Part shown: piece after piece, positions 20,064-27,778 of the stretch
How positions within the stretch are numbered: the first letter of the stretch is position 1
How the letters are laid out: the number at the start of each line of letters is the position of its first letter
Assembly (NCBI RefSeq): GCF_001509475.1
Contig: NZ_LLZG01000209.1
Location: forward strand, 17,255 to 81,254
DNA from: Streptomyces regalis
Lineage (GTDB): Bacteria; Actinomycetota; Actinomycetes; Streptomycetales; Streptomycetaceae
Length of the DNA stretch: 64,000 bases
Reading direction: 5' to 3'
Program-made: the position numbers and the translations under genes
The notes under the pieces: model-generated
The model's input: only the letters and a program-made list of their open reading frames with translations
Told to the model about the DNA's origin: nothing
The model's database searches: none

Positions 20064-20677
20064 GGGCCCTGCCGGTCGGCGACGACGCCCTGCTCGTGGA
20101 GGTGTCCTCGGGCGAGGAGGCCCAGGCGCTGCACGCGGAGTTCCTCCAGCGCCGTACGGAGGGCTCGCTGTCGGTCCGCGAGATCGTCCCCGCCGCCCGC
20201 ACGGTCCTGCTCGACGGCCTCGCCGACCCGGCCCGCCTTGCCTCCGAACTGACCACAGCCGAAGTGCCTCCCGCTCCCCCACGCGCGCGTGAGGCCGTCG
20301 AAGTCCCCGTGCGCTACGACGGCCCGGACCTGGCCGAGGTCGCCGCGCACTGGGGTGTCACCCCGCACGAGGTGGCCCGCATCCACGCGGGCACCGAATT
20401 CAGCGTCGCATTCTGCGGTTTTGCCCCCGGATTCGGCTATCTCACCGGCCTGCCGCCACGCTACGACGTCCCTCGCCGGGCCACTCCGCGCACGGCCGTA
20501 CCGGCAGGTGCGGTGGCACTGGCAGGCCCCTACACAGGTGTGTACCCGCGCTCGTCGCCGGGTGGCTGGCAGCTGATCGGCACCACGGACACGGTGCTGT
20601 GGGACCACACGCGCGTGCCGGCGGCGCTGCTGTCACCGGGCACGCGCGTGCGCTTCGTTCCGGTGGGGAACGCATGA
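20060..20677 (+). CDS. pxpB: 5-oxoprolinase subunit B (KipI-like)
   Basis: 205 residues. N-terminal half starts RALPVGDDALLVEV as in KipI/PxpB proteins; the C-terminal half contains FSVAFCGFAPGFGYLTGLP, GYLxGLP being the family signature, and the end PGGWQLIGTTDTVLWD. The ATG at 20060 overlaps the pxpA stop (ATGA). PxpB forms with PxpC the ATP-dependent part of the oxoprolinase. In Bacillus the homologous KipI also inhibits a kinase, which is not implied here. Confidence 0.93.
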   Translation: MRALPVGDDALLVEVSSGEEAQALHAEFLQRRTEGSLSVREIVPAARTVLLDGLADPARLASELTTAEVPPAPPRAREAVEVPVRYDGPDLAEVAAHWGVTPHEVARIHAGTEFSVAFCGFAPGFGYLTGLPPRYDVPRRATPRTAVPAGAVALAGPYTGVYPRSSPGGWQLIGTTDTVLWDHTRVPAALLSPGTRVRFVPVGNA

Positions 20678-21543
20678 GCGACCGCGCGCTGTCCGTCGTA
20701 CACGCCGGGGCGCTCACCACCGTGCAGGACCTCGGCCGTCCCGGGCATGCCCACCTCGGCGTGCCCCGCTCGGGGGCTTTGGACGGGCCCGCGGCGCGGC
20801 TCGTCAACCGTCTGGTCGGCAACGCCCCCGAGGCGGCCGTGCTGGAGACCACGCTGAGCGGCTGTGCGGTGCGGCCCCGTTCGACGGTGACCGTCGCGGT
20901 CGGCGGCGCGCCCTGCCACGTCACGGTGGACGGACGGCCGGTCGCCTGGGGCGCTCCGGTGCGCGTGCCTGCCGGAGCGCTCCTGGAAGTCGGCAGGGCC
21001 ATGTCCGGCGTACGCAGCTATGTGGCCGTGTCCGGAGGCATCACCGTCGAGCCGGTCCTCGGCAGCCGCTCCACGGACCTCCTGTCGGGCCTCGGCCCGC
21101 CGCCCCTCACGGACGGCGCGGTGCTGCCCCTGGGCCGGCCGGCAGGGCTTCACGCACGCGTGGACGTCGCCCCGCAGCCGGCGCCCCCGGCCGAACTGGT
21201 CCTGCGCGTGACACTGGGCCCGCGCGACGACTGGTTCACGCCAGAGGCCGTGCGTGCCTTCACGGCCCACGTGTTCAGCGTCTCCCCCGCGAGCAACCGC
21301 ATCGGGCTGCGCACCGAGGGCCCCGCCCTGGAACGGGCGCTGACCGGTGAACTCCCCAGCGAGGGCGTCGTCCTGGGCGCGGTCCAGGTGCCGCCCGACG
21401 GCCGACCGGTCGTGTTCCTGGCCGACCACCCGACGACGGGCGGCTACCCGGTGATCGCCGTCGTCCGCGCGGCCGACCTCCCGGCCGCCGCCCAGGCGGT
21501 GCCGGGCACCCCGGTCCGCTTCGTGGCCGTACGCCGTCGCTGA
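20674..21543 (+). CDS. pxpC: 5-oxoprolinase subunit C (biotin-dependent-carboxyltransferase-like, KipA)
   Basis: 289 residues from the ATG at 20674, which overlaps the pxpB stop (ATGA). Conserved features: LTTVQDLGRPGHAHLGVPRS at the start, ALDGPAARLVNRLVGN, RSYVAVSGGI, and FSVSPASNRIGLRTEGPAL near the C-terminus, all typical of the KipA/AHS2 family. It completes the PxpABC enzyme. With the fused oxoprolinase at the left edge, the strain has two unrelated ways to open 5-oxoproline. Confidence 0.93.
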   Translation: MSDRALSVVHAGALTTVQDLGRPGHAHLGVPRSGALDGPAARLVNRLVGNAPEAAVLETTLSGCAVRPRSTVTVAVGGAPCHVTVDGRPVAWGAPVRVPAGALLEVGRAMSGVRSYVAVSGGITVEPVLGSRSTDLLSGLGPPPLTDGAVLPLGRPAGLHARVDVAPQPAPPAELVLRVTLGPRDDWFTPEAVRAFTAHVFSVSPASNRIGLRTEGPALERALTGELPSEGVVLGAVQVPPDGRPVVFLADHPTTGGYPVIAVVRAADLPAAAQAVPGTPVRFVAVRRR

Positions 21544-21573
21544 CCCCTGCCATCTCTGCCACCCCTGCGTGCG

Positions 21574-22581
21574 CTACGCCGCCTCCGGTGCGGGCTGGTG
21601 CCCCGGAACCGACCGCTGTCCGGGCACCGACAGCCCCTCCGGCAGGGGCCACTGCCCCGCCAGGGGCCGAGGCTCCGGCATGGGACGCTCAGGCACAGGA
21701 CGCTCAATCACCGACCGGTACTCGGGCACCGACTGCTGCTCCGGCATCGGCGCCGGCACCGACAACGAGGCCAGCGCCATGGACGCCGCCTGTGTCGCGC
21801 GCAGGTCGAGCCGGCCGCAGGTGCCCTTCGCGCGGTGCCGCATCTCCGTTGCGGCGAGGCGGAGCAGCTGGGGCAGCAGGTCGTTGCACCGCCGGATCAC
21901 CCAGGCGGTGCCCGCGGTGGCCAGCCACAGCAGGCTCGCCGACTTGGTGGGCGGCGGGAACTCGGGCTCGGGCGAGGGCGCCGCTTCCGTCGCGATGCCC
22001 CTGTGCGCCAGCATCGCGTGGAAGCGCAGGGCGATCTGCCGGTGCCCGCGCTCCCCGGGATGCAGCCGGTCCGAGCTCCACATCGAACGGTCCATGATCC
22101 AGGCGTCGTCGACCGCGTGCAGATGCACCGCCCCGTACCGCTCGGACAACGTATGGACCACCGTGTTGACGGCCCGCTGCCTGCGGGCCAGCGGGTTGCC
22201 CAGGACCCCCGGCAGGCCCAACATCGTGCCCGGATCGGGCAGACAGGCCGTGAGCACGGCAGCGCCCTGTCGGGTGAGCGACGCGTAGACCCTGTCCAGG
22301 CGTTCGGCGATCCTCTCTATGTCGAAGGTGTTGCGCAGCGTGTCATTGACGCCCACAAGGACGGATGCGACGTCGGGCCGCAGGGCCAGCGCGGCGGGCA
22401 GCTGACTCTCCAGCACGTCCCGCGTCTGTGCCCCGCTGACCGCGAGGTTGGTGAACGCGGCGGACGGCTCGGACAGCCCGTCAGCGAGCAGCGCGGCCCA
22501 GCCGCGCCACCCGTTCCCCACGGGATCGCCCACCCCCTCGGTCAGCGAGTCCCCGAGGGCGACGTAGCGGAGCGGTCTCAT
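21574..22581 (-). CDS. SGNH/GDSL-family hydrolase
   Basis: 335 residues. Block I is YVALGDSLTEGVGD (nucleophile Ser), block III VLVGVNDTLRN, and block V DRLHPGERGHR (Asp-x-x-His). These make a full SGNH esterase/lipase catalytic set. No signal peptide is visible, so it probably acts in the cytoplasm. After the catalytic domain there is a helical stretch (SLLWLATAGTAWVIRR) and a Pro/Glu/Arg-rich tail with imperfect repeats (PVPERPMPEPRPL, PVPEYRS). Its ATG overlaps the stop of the upstream glycosyltransferase (ATGA). It could deacylate a glycolipid or sugar intermediate made by the two transferases, an inference from the coupling. Confidence 0.85.
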   Translation of the reverse strand: MRPLRYVALGDSLTEGVGDPVGNGWRGWAALLADGLSEPSAAFTNLAVSGAQTRDVLESQLPAALALRPDVASVLVGVNDTLRNTFDIERIAERLDRVYASLTRQGAAVLTACLPDPGTMLGLPGVLGNPLARRQRAVNTVVHTLSERYGAVHLHAVDDAWIMDRSMWSSDRLHPGERGHRQIALRFHAMLAHRGIATEAAPSPEPEFPPPTKSASLLWLATAGTAWVIRRCNDLLPQLLRLAATEMRHRAKGTCGRLDLRATQAASMALASLSVPAPMPEQQSVPEYRSVIERPVPERPMPEPRPLAGQWPLPEGLSVPGQRSVPGHQPAPEAA

Positions 22582-23789
22582 GCCGCGCCCTCCGCACGCA
22601 CGAAGGGACGCACCGGCACCGCCGCGTCGTGCGCGGTGAGGAAGGCGTCCACCGCCGTGCCCCAGCCGAAGCACTCCGCACGCGCGCGTGCCGTCTCCCG
22701 GCGCTCGCGCTCGGGACGGTCGAGCAGCATCTCCACGGCGTCCGCGAAGGCGTCCCCGTTGTCGGCCGCGGTGGCCCCGGCGGAGCCGATCACCTCCGGC
22801 AGCGCGGAGGACGCGCTCGCCACGACGGGCGTGCCACAGGCCATGGCCTCCAGCGCGGCGAGCCCGAACGTCTCGGCGGGCCCGGGGGCCAGGCAGATGT
22901 CGGCGGAGGCCTGGAGCGCACCGAGCAGGCTGCGGTCGGCGACATGCCCGAGGAAGGTCACCGGCAGGTCGCGCTCCTGCGCCCGCTGTTCGAGCCGCGC
23001 CCGCAGGGGGCCGTTTCCGGCCACCACGAGCACCGCGCGCACACCGCGTCCGCGCAGCGACTCCAGGGCGTCCAGCGCGGTGCCGGGCCGCTTCTCCACG
23101 GACAGCCGGGAGCACATCACGAGCAGCTTCTCGTCGGCACGCGCGTGTGTCTCGCGCAGCGCCGTGTCGCGCAGGGTGGGACGCCGGTTCATCAGGTCGA
23201 CGCCCAGCGGGGCCCGGACGACGTTGCGGGCGCCGATCCGCACGAACTCCCGCTCGGCGAACTCGGTGGTGCACACGACCTTCGAGTACGTGTGGGCCGT
23301 ACGGACGTTGAGGACGTCGGCGGCACGCCGGGACAGGTTCTCCGACAGGCCCCAGGTGCGCAGCACGCCGTCGGCGGTCTCGTGGGAGACCATCACGGCG
23401 GGGACCCGGGCGCGGCGGGCCCACTTGCCGGTCCACCGCAGCGTCGTGCGGTCGGAGACCTCGAGGCGGTCGGGAGCGAGCTCCTCCAGGAGGGCCGCGA
23501 CCCGCCGCTTGTCGACGAGCACGCGGTAGCCGCCGGTGCCGGGGAGCATCGGGCCGGGCAGGGTGATCACGCGGCCCTGCTCGGTCTCGCAGTCGCTGTA
23601 CTTCTCGCCCGGCACCACGAGGACGGGGTCGTGGCCCGCCAGCTTGAAGCCCTTGCCCAGTTCGCGCAGCGCGGTGCGCAGCCCCCCGGAGGCGGGGGCG
23701 ACGAAGTTCGCCAGCCGGACGATGCGCAGCGAGGTGTTCGTGCCGGTCCGAGGTGAGGCGTTCATACCGTTGCGGGGCGAGCTGTTCAT
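22578..23789 (-). CDS. GT4-type glycosyltransferase
   Basis: 403 residues, glycosyltransferase family 4 fold (GT-B). Seen: N-terminal IVRLANFVAPASGGLRTALR, HTYSKVVCTTEFAEREFVRI, and the donor-binding half with LVVAGNGPLRARLE, VTFLGHVADRSLLGALQASA and the EX7E-type motif GPAETFGLAALEAMACGTPV. The donor is probably GDP-mannose or another NDP-sugar. The N-terminus has two copies of a short motif (MNSSPRNG, MNASPRTG), so the true start may be at 23789 or 23765. Overlaps the upstream transferase by 4 bp and the SGNH gene downstream by 4 bp. Confidence 0.88.
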   Translation of the reverse strand: MNSSPRNGMNASPRTGTNTSLRIVRLANFVAPASGGLRTALRELGKGFKLAGHDPVLVVPGEKYSDCETEQGRVITLPGPMLPGTGGYRVLVDKRRVAALLEELAPDRLEVSDRTTLRWTGKWARRARVPAVMVSHETADGVLRTWGLSENLSRRAADVLNVRTAHTYSKVVCTTEFAEREFVRIGARNVVRAPLGVDLMNRRPTLRDTALRETHARADEKLLVMCSRLSVEKRPGTALDALESLRGRGVRAVLVVAGNGPLRARLEQRAQERDLPVTFLGHVADRSLLGALQASADICLAPGPAETFGLAALEAMACGTPVVASASSALPEVIGSAGATAADNGDAFADAVEMLLDRPERERRETARARAECFGWGTAVDAFLTAHDAAVPVRPFVRAEGAA

Positions 23790-24916
23790 ACCGCCACCGC
23801 CGGCCTCCGCGCCTTGAGCACGGCCTCGTAGTGGGCGATGAGCTGATCGCCGATGGTCGCCCAGGTCCGGCCCTCGACCGTGGCGCGTGCGGCGACCCCG
23901 TACGCGGCCCGCAGCGCGGGGTCGGCGGCCAGGGCCCGCACGGCGTCCCGTACGGCGTCGGCGTCGCGCGGCGGCACCAGGAACCCGGTGCGGCCGTGGT
24001 CGACCAGGTCCAGCGGGCCGCCGGCAGCGGGCGCGACGACGGGCACGCCGCTCGCCATGGCCTCCTGCACGGTCTGGCAGAAGGTCTCGAACGGGCCCGT
24101 GTGGGCGAAGACGTCGAACGAGGCGAAGATCCGGGCGAGGTCGTCTCCGCCGCGCCGGCCGAGGAAGACCGCGCCGGGCAGTGCCTCCGCGAGAGCGGGC
24201 TGGCTCGGCCCGTCGCCGACGATCACGACCTTCACGCCCGGCAGGCCGCACACGCCGGAGAGCAGCTCGATGTGCTTCTCCGGGGCGAGTCGCCCGACGT
24301 AGCCGACGATGATCTCGCCGTTGGGGGCGAGCTCACGGCGCAGCGCCTCGTCACGGAGTTCGGGGCGGAAGCGGGCGGTGTCCACGCCGCGTGCCCACAG
24401 CTTGAGCCGGGGCACCCCGTGGGTCTCGAGGTCGCGCATGGACGCACTGGACGGGACGAGGGTGAGGTCGGCGGCGGAGTGGACGGACCGTATGCGCCGC
24501 CAGGCCGCGGCCTCGCCGGCGCCCATGTAGGTGCGCGCATATCCGGCCAGGTCGGTCTGGTAGACGGCGACGGCGGGGATGCCGAGCCGGGCGGCGGCGG
24601 CCATGCCGCGGACGCCGAGGACGAAGGGGCTGGCCAGGTGCACGATGTCGGGCTGGTGCTGGATCAGCGCGGCGGCGAGGCGCCGGCTGGGGAGAGCGAC
24701 CCTGACCTGGGGATAGCCGGGGAGCGGAAGGGAGGGGACATGGACGACGGGGCAGGGCGCCAGAGAGGCGGCTGCCTTGTTCCCGGGAGCGGGAGCGGGT
24801 GCGACGACGAGGGGAGCGTGACCGCGATCGACGAGGTGTCGGGCGGTCTGGAGCGCGCAGTGGGCCACGCCGTTCACATCGGGGGGAAAGGATTCGGTCA
24901 CGATGACGACACGCAT
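23786..24916 (-). CDS. GT4-type glycosyltransferase, mannosyltransferase-like (MgtA/PimB-like)
   Basis: 376 residues. N-terminal VVIVTESFPPDVNGVA and PDIVHLASPFVLGVRG, then VYQTDLAGYARTYM, and the donor half IIVGYVGRLAPEKHIELLSG, VVIVGDGPSQPALAEALPGA and the motif TFCQTVQEAMASGVPVVAPA (catalytic Glu pair in an E-x7-E-like arrangement). It resembles actinobacterial MgtA-type alpha-mannosyltransferases that build glycolipids of the membrane. First gene of a three-gene coupled set with a second transferase and an SGNH hydrolase. Donor and acceptor are not shown by sequence. Confidence 0.87.
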   Translation of the reverse strand: MRVVIVTESFPPDVNGVAHCALQTARHLVDRGHAPLVVAPAPAPGNKAAASLAPCPVVHVPSLPLPGYPQVRVALPSRRLAAALIQHQPDIVHLASPFVLGVRGMAAAARLGIPAVAVYQTDLAGYARTYMGAGEAAAWRRIRSVHSAADLTLVPSSASMRDLETHGVPRLKLWARGVDTARFRPELRDEALRRELAPNGEIIVGYVGRLAPEKHIELLSGVCGLPGVKVVIVGDGPSQPALAEALPGAVFLGRRGGDDLARIFASFDVFAHTGPFETFCQTVQEAMASGVPVVAPAAGGPLDLVDHGRTGFLVPPRDADAVRDAVRALAADPALRAAYGVAARATVEGRTWATIGDQLIAHYEAVLKARRPAVAV

Positions 24917-25114
24917 ACCGGTGTTGTCGCCGTGCTGGACGTGGCCGCGTCAAAGTGGATCTTTCCGAACGACAAACGTCCCATGAGCGTTCCGCTGCGC
25001 CCCCTAGCGGGTCAGATCACGTCCATGCGCGCCTGACCCGCAGGTCATCCCGTGTTCACCCGGCGGGCGGATCTCCCCGACCTTCACAGCGTGAACACAC
25101 GTCCCGCCCGATGA

Positions 25115-26533
25115 TCAGCCGGTGGTCGTATCCGGCCCGATCCGGCTGCGTACGGCCGTCTGCACCTCGGCCTCCTCCGCCGGGTCGGCGGCGAGCCGGC
25201 GCAGCCGCTCGACGACCCGCGTGTCACCGGTCTCGGCGTGCCGGGCGGCGATCTCACGGGTGAACTCCTCGCAGTCCCAGAGGCACTCGACGGCGAAGCC
25301 GGACGCGAAGGAGGGGTCGGTGGCGGCGAGGGCGCGGGCGGTGCGGCCGCGCAGATGGGACGAGGCGGTCTCGCGGTAGATATGGCGCAGGACGGGGGCG
25401 GCACAGGCGATGCCGAGCCGTCCGGTGCCGTCGACGAGCGTCCACAGGGTCGGCGCGTCGGGTCCTTCGCCCCGTACAGCCTCCCGCAGCGCCGCGAGGA
25501 CGAGATCCTGGTCCCCGGCTCCGCCCCGGCAGGCGAGCATGCGTCCGGCGGCGGCGCCGAGCGGGTCGGGCCGTCGGGCCCAGCCACGCGCGCGGTCGAC
25601 GGCGGCGATGCTGCGCATCCGTTCGAAGGCGTCGAGGGCGGCCTCCACGACGGCCCCCGACCCGGTGACCACGGCCGCCTCGATCAGGTCGAGGGCGTCC
25701 GGATCGTTGCTGTCGGCGAGGTAGCGCAGGGCGGTGCAGCGGGCTCCGTCGGTGCCGTCCTTGGCGGCGGCGACGATCTCGGGCCGGTCCTCGGGACCTG
25801 CGACAGCGGTGAGACATCGAGCGGCGGGCACATGCAGCGCGGCACCGCGCTCGATGCCCTGCTGGGCCCACTCGAAGACGGCCTGCACGCTCCACCCCGG
25901 ACGGGGCCCGGCAGGTCGCATCTGCCGTTGCCAGCGGTCGAAACAGCCGGCCTCCTGAGCGGCACGCACGCGCGTGGCGATCGATTCGCGCGGATCCTCG
26001 GCCCACAGCCGCCACGGCCGTGGCTCAAAAGCATCGCGTACGACGACGGCCAGCTCGGCCTCGCCCTCGGGATCGGACGGGAAACGGGCCAGGACGGGTG
26101 CGGCAAGCGCACGCAGCCCGGCGTCGTCGTCCCTGAGCGCCAGTTCGTCCAGGGCCCAGGCCCAGTTGGAGCCCGAGGCGGCGTACCTGCGCAGCAGTTC
26201 GAGGGCGTCCCGCCTGCCGTAGGAGGCGAGGTGGCCGAGGACGGCCAGGGCCAGCCCGGTGCGTGACTCCTCGGTGTCGAAGACGTCCTCGACGTCGAAG
26301 AGGTGCGCCTCGATCTCGTCCAGGTCGCCGTTGAGGTCGAGGTAGAGACGGGCGTAGTACAGGGAGCGGTTCTCCACCTGCCAGTCGTGGCGGGGGTCCC
26401 GCAGCACACAGTGGTTCAGGGCCGCGAGCGCTTCGGCGCGCGGGGCGGTGAGCGCGTGCAGTGTGCCGTCGCCGCGGCCCCGCTGGAGCAGGCCGAGCAG
26501 CGTACCGCTGGGCGCTATGACCGGTTCGAACAT
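25115..26533 (-). CDS. HEAT-repeat protein
   Basis: 472 residues made of helical pairs typical of HEAT/PBS-lyase repeats (DAGLRALAAPVLARFPSD, GARCTALRYLADSNDPDALD, HLRGRTARALAATDPSF). Such proteins are scaffolds for protein contacts; no catalytic motif, signal or membrane segment is seen. I preferred ATG 26533 (MFEPVIAPSG) with TGAGG before it over a GTG five codons upstream. The next gene upstream on this strand, an ankyrin protein, is 300 bp away, so it likely has its own promoter. Specific function unknown. Confidence 0.8.
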   Translation of the reverse strand: MFEPVIAPSGTLLGLLQRGRGDGTLHALTAPRAEALAALNHCVLRDPRHDWQVENRSLYYARLYLDLNGDLDEIEAHLFDVEDVFDTEESRTGLALAVLGHLASYGRRDALELLRRYAASGSNWAWALDELALRDDDAGLRALAAPVLARFPSDPEGEAELAVVVRDAFEPRPWRLWAEDPRESIATRVRAAQEAGCFDRWQRQMRPAGPRPGWSVQAVFEWAQQGIERGAALHVPAARCLTAVAGPEDRPEIVAAAKDGTDGARCTALRYLADSNDPDALDLIEAAVVTGSGAVVEAALDAFERMRSIAAVDRARGWARRPDPLGAAAGRMLACRGGAGDQDLVLAALREAVRGEGPDAPTLWTLVDGTGRLGIACAAPVLRHIYRETASSHLRGRTARALAATDPSFASGFAVECLWDCEEFTREIAARHAETGDTRVVERLRRLAADPAEEAEVQTAVRSRIGPDTTTG

Positions 26534-26834
26534 GGGAAACAGCCTCACATCAAGCGTCGACGCAACCGGGGATCTTGCTTCACCTGGCCGCGTGACAACA
26601 CGTCGGGGCGCCCGCCGTTTCCTGCTTGCTGTAGACCATCTTCCTCTGCCTCTCGTCGGTGGCCCATGCGGACCGCATCACGGCCCACGCGGTGCGGCAA
26701 CACCTGCCCAGCCATCGTGTCCGTGAATCACGACGTCATGATGACTCGGCACTTCCATCTGCCGCGACCGAAATTTCGGCGGCCCTGTACCGCCTCCCCC
26801 GTTTTCCGTGTTTTAGCTGGTCAGAAAGCTCGGC
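26534..26834. other. Intergenic gap, no gene seen
   Basis: About 300 bp, clearly AT-richer than the flanks (for example around 26740-26820). It must carry the promoter of the HEAT gene and the 3' end of the ankyrin gene. I see no hairpin or ORF I can support. Confidence 0.4.
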
Positions 26835-27227
26835 TCAGTTCGCGCCGAACAGTTCGAGCAGTTCGGTCTTGCCGAACATCCGGGCCGTGTCCACGGCGGA
26901 CGGTGTGCCGGCGGCCGGGTCGGCGCCGGCCTCCAGCAGCGCCTTGATGACTTCCGTCTCGCCCTTGAAGACGGCACCGGCGAGCGGTGTCTGGCCCAGG
27001 TCGTTGACGCGGCCGGCCTCGGCGCCCCGGGCGAGCAGGGCGCGCACCGCGTCGGCGTGGCCGTGGTAGGCGGCGAGCATCACGAGGGAGTCGCCGCGGT
27101 CGTTGGTGAGGTTGGCCGGGACGCCGGCGTCGACGTACGCCACGAGCGCCTCGGTCTGCCCTTGCCGGGCCAGATCGAAGATCTTGGTCGCCAGCTCCAC
27201 GACCTCGGGGTCGGGGGCTTCAGTCAT
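26835..27227 (-). CDS. Ankyrin-repeat protein
   Basis: 130 residues with three to four ankyrin repeats: NDRGDSLVMLAAYHGHADAV, NDLGQTPLAGAVFKGETEVI and a degenerate last repeat (GTPSAVDTARMFGKTELLEL). Cytosolic binding module; no catalytic domain. Length matches a small conserved Streptomyces family. The partner is unknown. It appears monocistronic. Confidence 0.9.
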   Translation of the reverse strand: MTEAPDPEVVELATKIFDLARQGQTEALVAYVDAGVPANLTNDRGDSLVMLAAYHGHADAVRALLARGAEAGRVNDLGQTPLAGAVFKGETEVIKALLEAGADPAAGTPSAVDTARMFGKTELLELFGAN

Positions 27228-27543
27228 CGGCCGGACCGCCTCTCACTACACACACGGGGACTGCGGGAACTGCGGGGAGCACGGGTACGGCCGGCGAGCG
27301 GTGTCGGCCGTACGAGTGATTCGCCAGGGTACTGGCTCGCGCCGCACATGACCCGATGCGCCCGCGGCAAAGATCATCGCAGACACGGCCGGACGCATCA
27401 GCCCCGCTCATCCGATCTGCGACACTCCACCATTCGACGGAAATCTAACGAATTTCACCCAGTTGCACCTTTTATCGTATGGATACATCCTGTGAGCCTG
27501 GAAGTACTCATGGTGACTGTCCCCACCAACCAGGAGCGCTCAC
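27228..27543. promoter_or_regulatory. Divergent gap, ankyrin gene / small membrane protein
   Basis: 316 bp between divergent genes. The part nearest the rightward gene (27440-27500) is AT-rich. TTGCAC followed after 15 bp by TACATC is a weak housekeeping-like promoter. No further gene seen. Confidence 0.35.
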
Positions 27544-27738
27544 ATGATCCTCTCCATCTCAGGCGTCGTTCTGCTCGGCATCGTCGTCTTCATCTTCTTC
27601 CGCAAGGACGGACTGAAGGCGTCGCACGCTCTGATCTCGGCCCTGTTCGGCTTCTATCTGGCCAGCACGGCCATCGCCCCGAGCATCAAGGCCGGCGGCG
27701 AGAGCCTGGCAAGCCTCTTGGGCGGCATCCAGTTCTGA
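27544..27738 (+). CDS. 64-aa membrane peptide, partner of the downstream FtsK-like gene
   Basis: 64 residues, two membrane-spanning stretches (ILSISGVVLLGIVVFIFF and SALFGFYLASTAIAPSI) separated by a short charged RKDGLKASH loop. AGGAG lies 8 bp before the ATG. No family function recognised. The FtsK-like gene starts 40 bp downstream in the same direction with its own AGGAG, so the two are probably one operon; small membrane proteins are also paired with FtsK/TraB-like proteins on Streptomyces plasmids (Spd proteins). Confidence 0.85.
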   Translation: MILSISGVVLLGIVVFIFFRKDGLKASHALISALFGFYLASTAIAPSIKAGGESLASLLGGIQF

Positions 27739-27778
27739 CGCCGCCCCTCCCGCCCGTACGCACCACCAGGAGACAGCA

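Noticed and set aside
21574..23436. A 620-codon minus-strand frame covering the SGNH gene and part of the glycosyltransferase
   Set aside because: Only the last 335 codons have the hydrolase motifs. The first part is out of frame with the transferase, which is recognisable in another frame and ends in an ATGA overlap with the hydrolase start.
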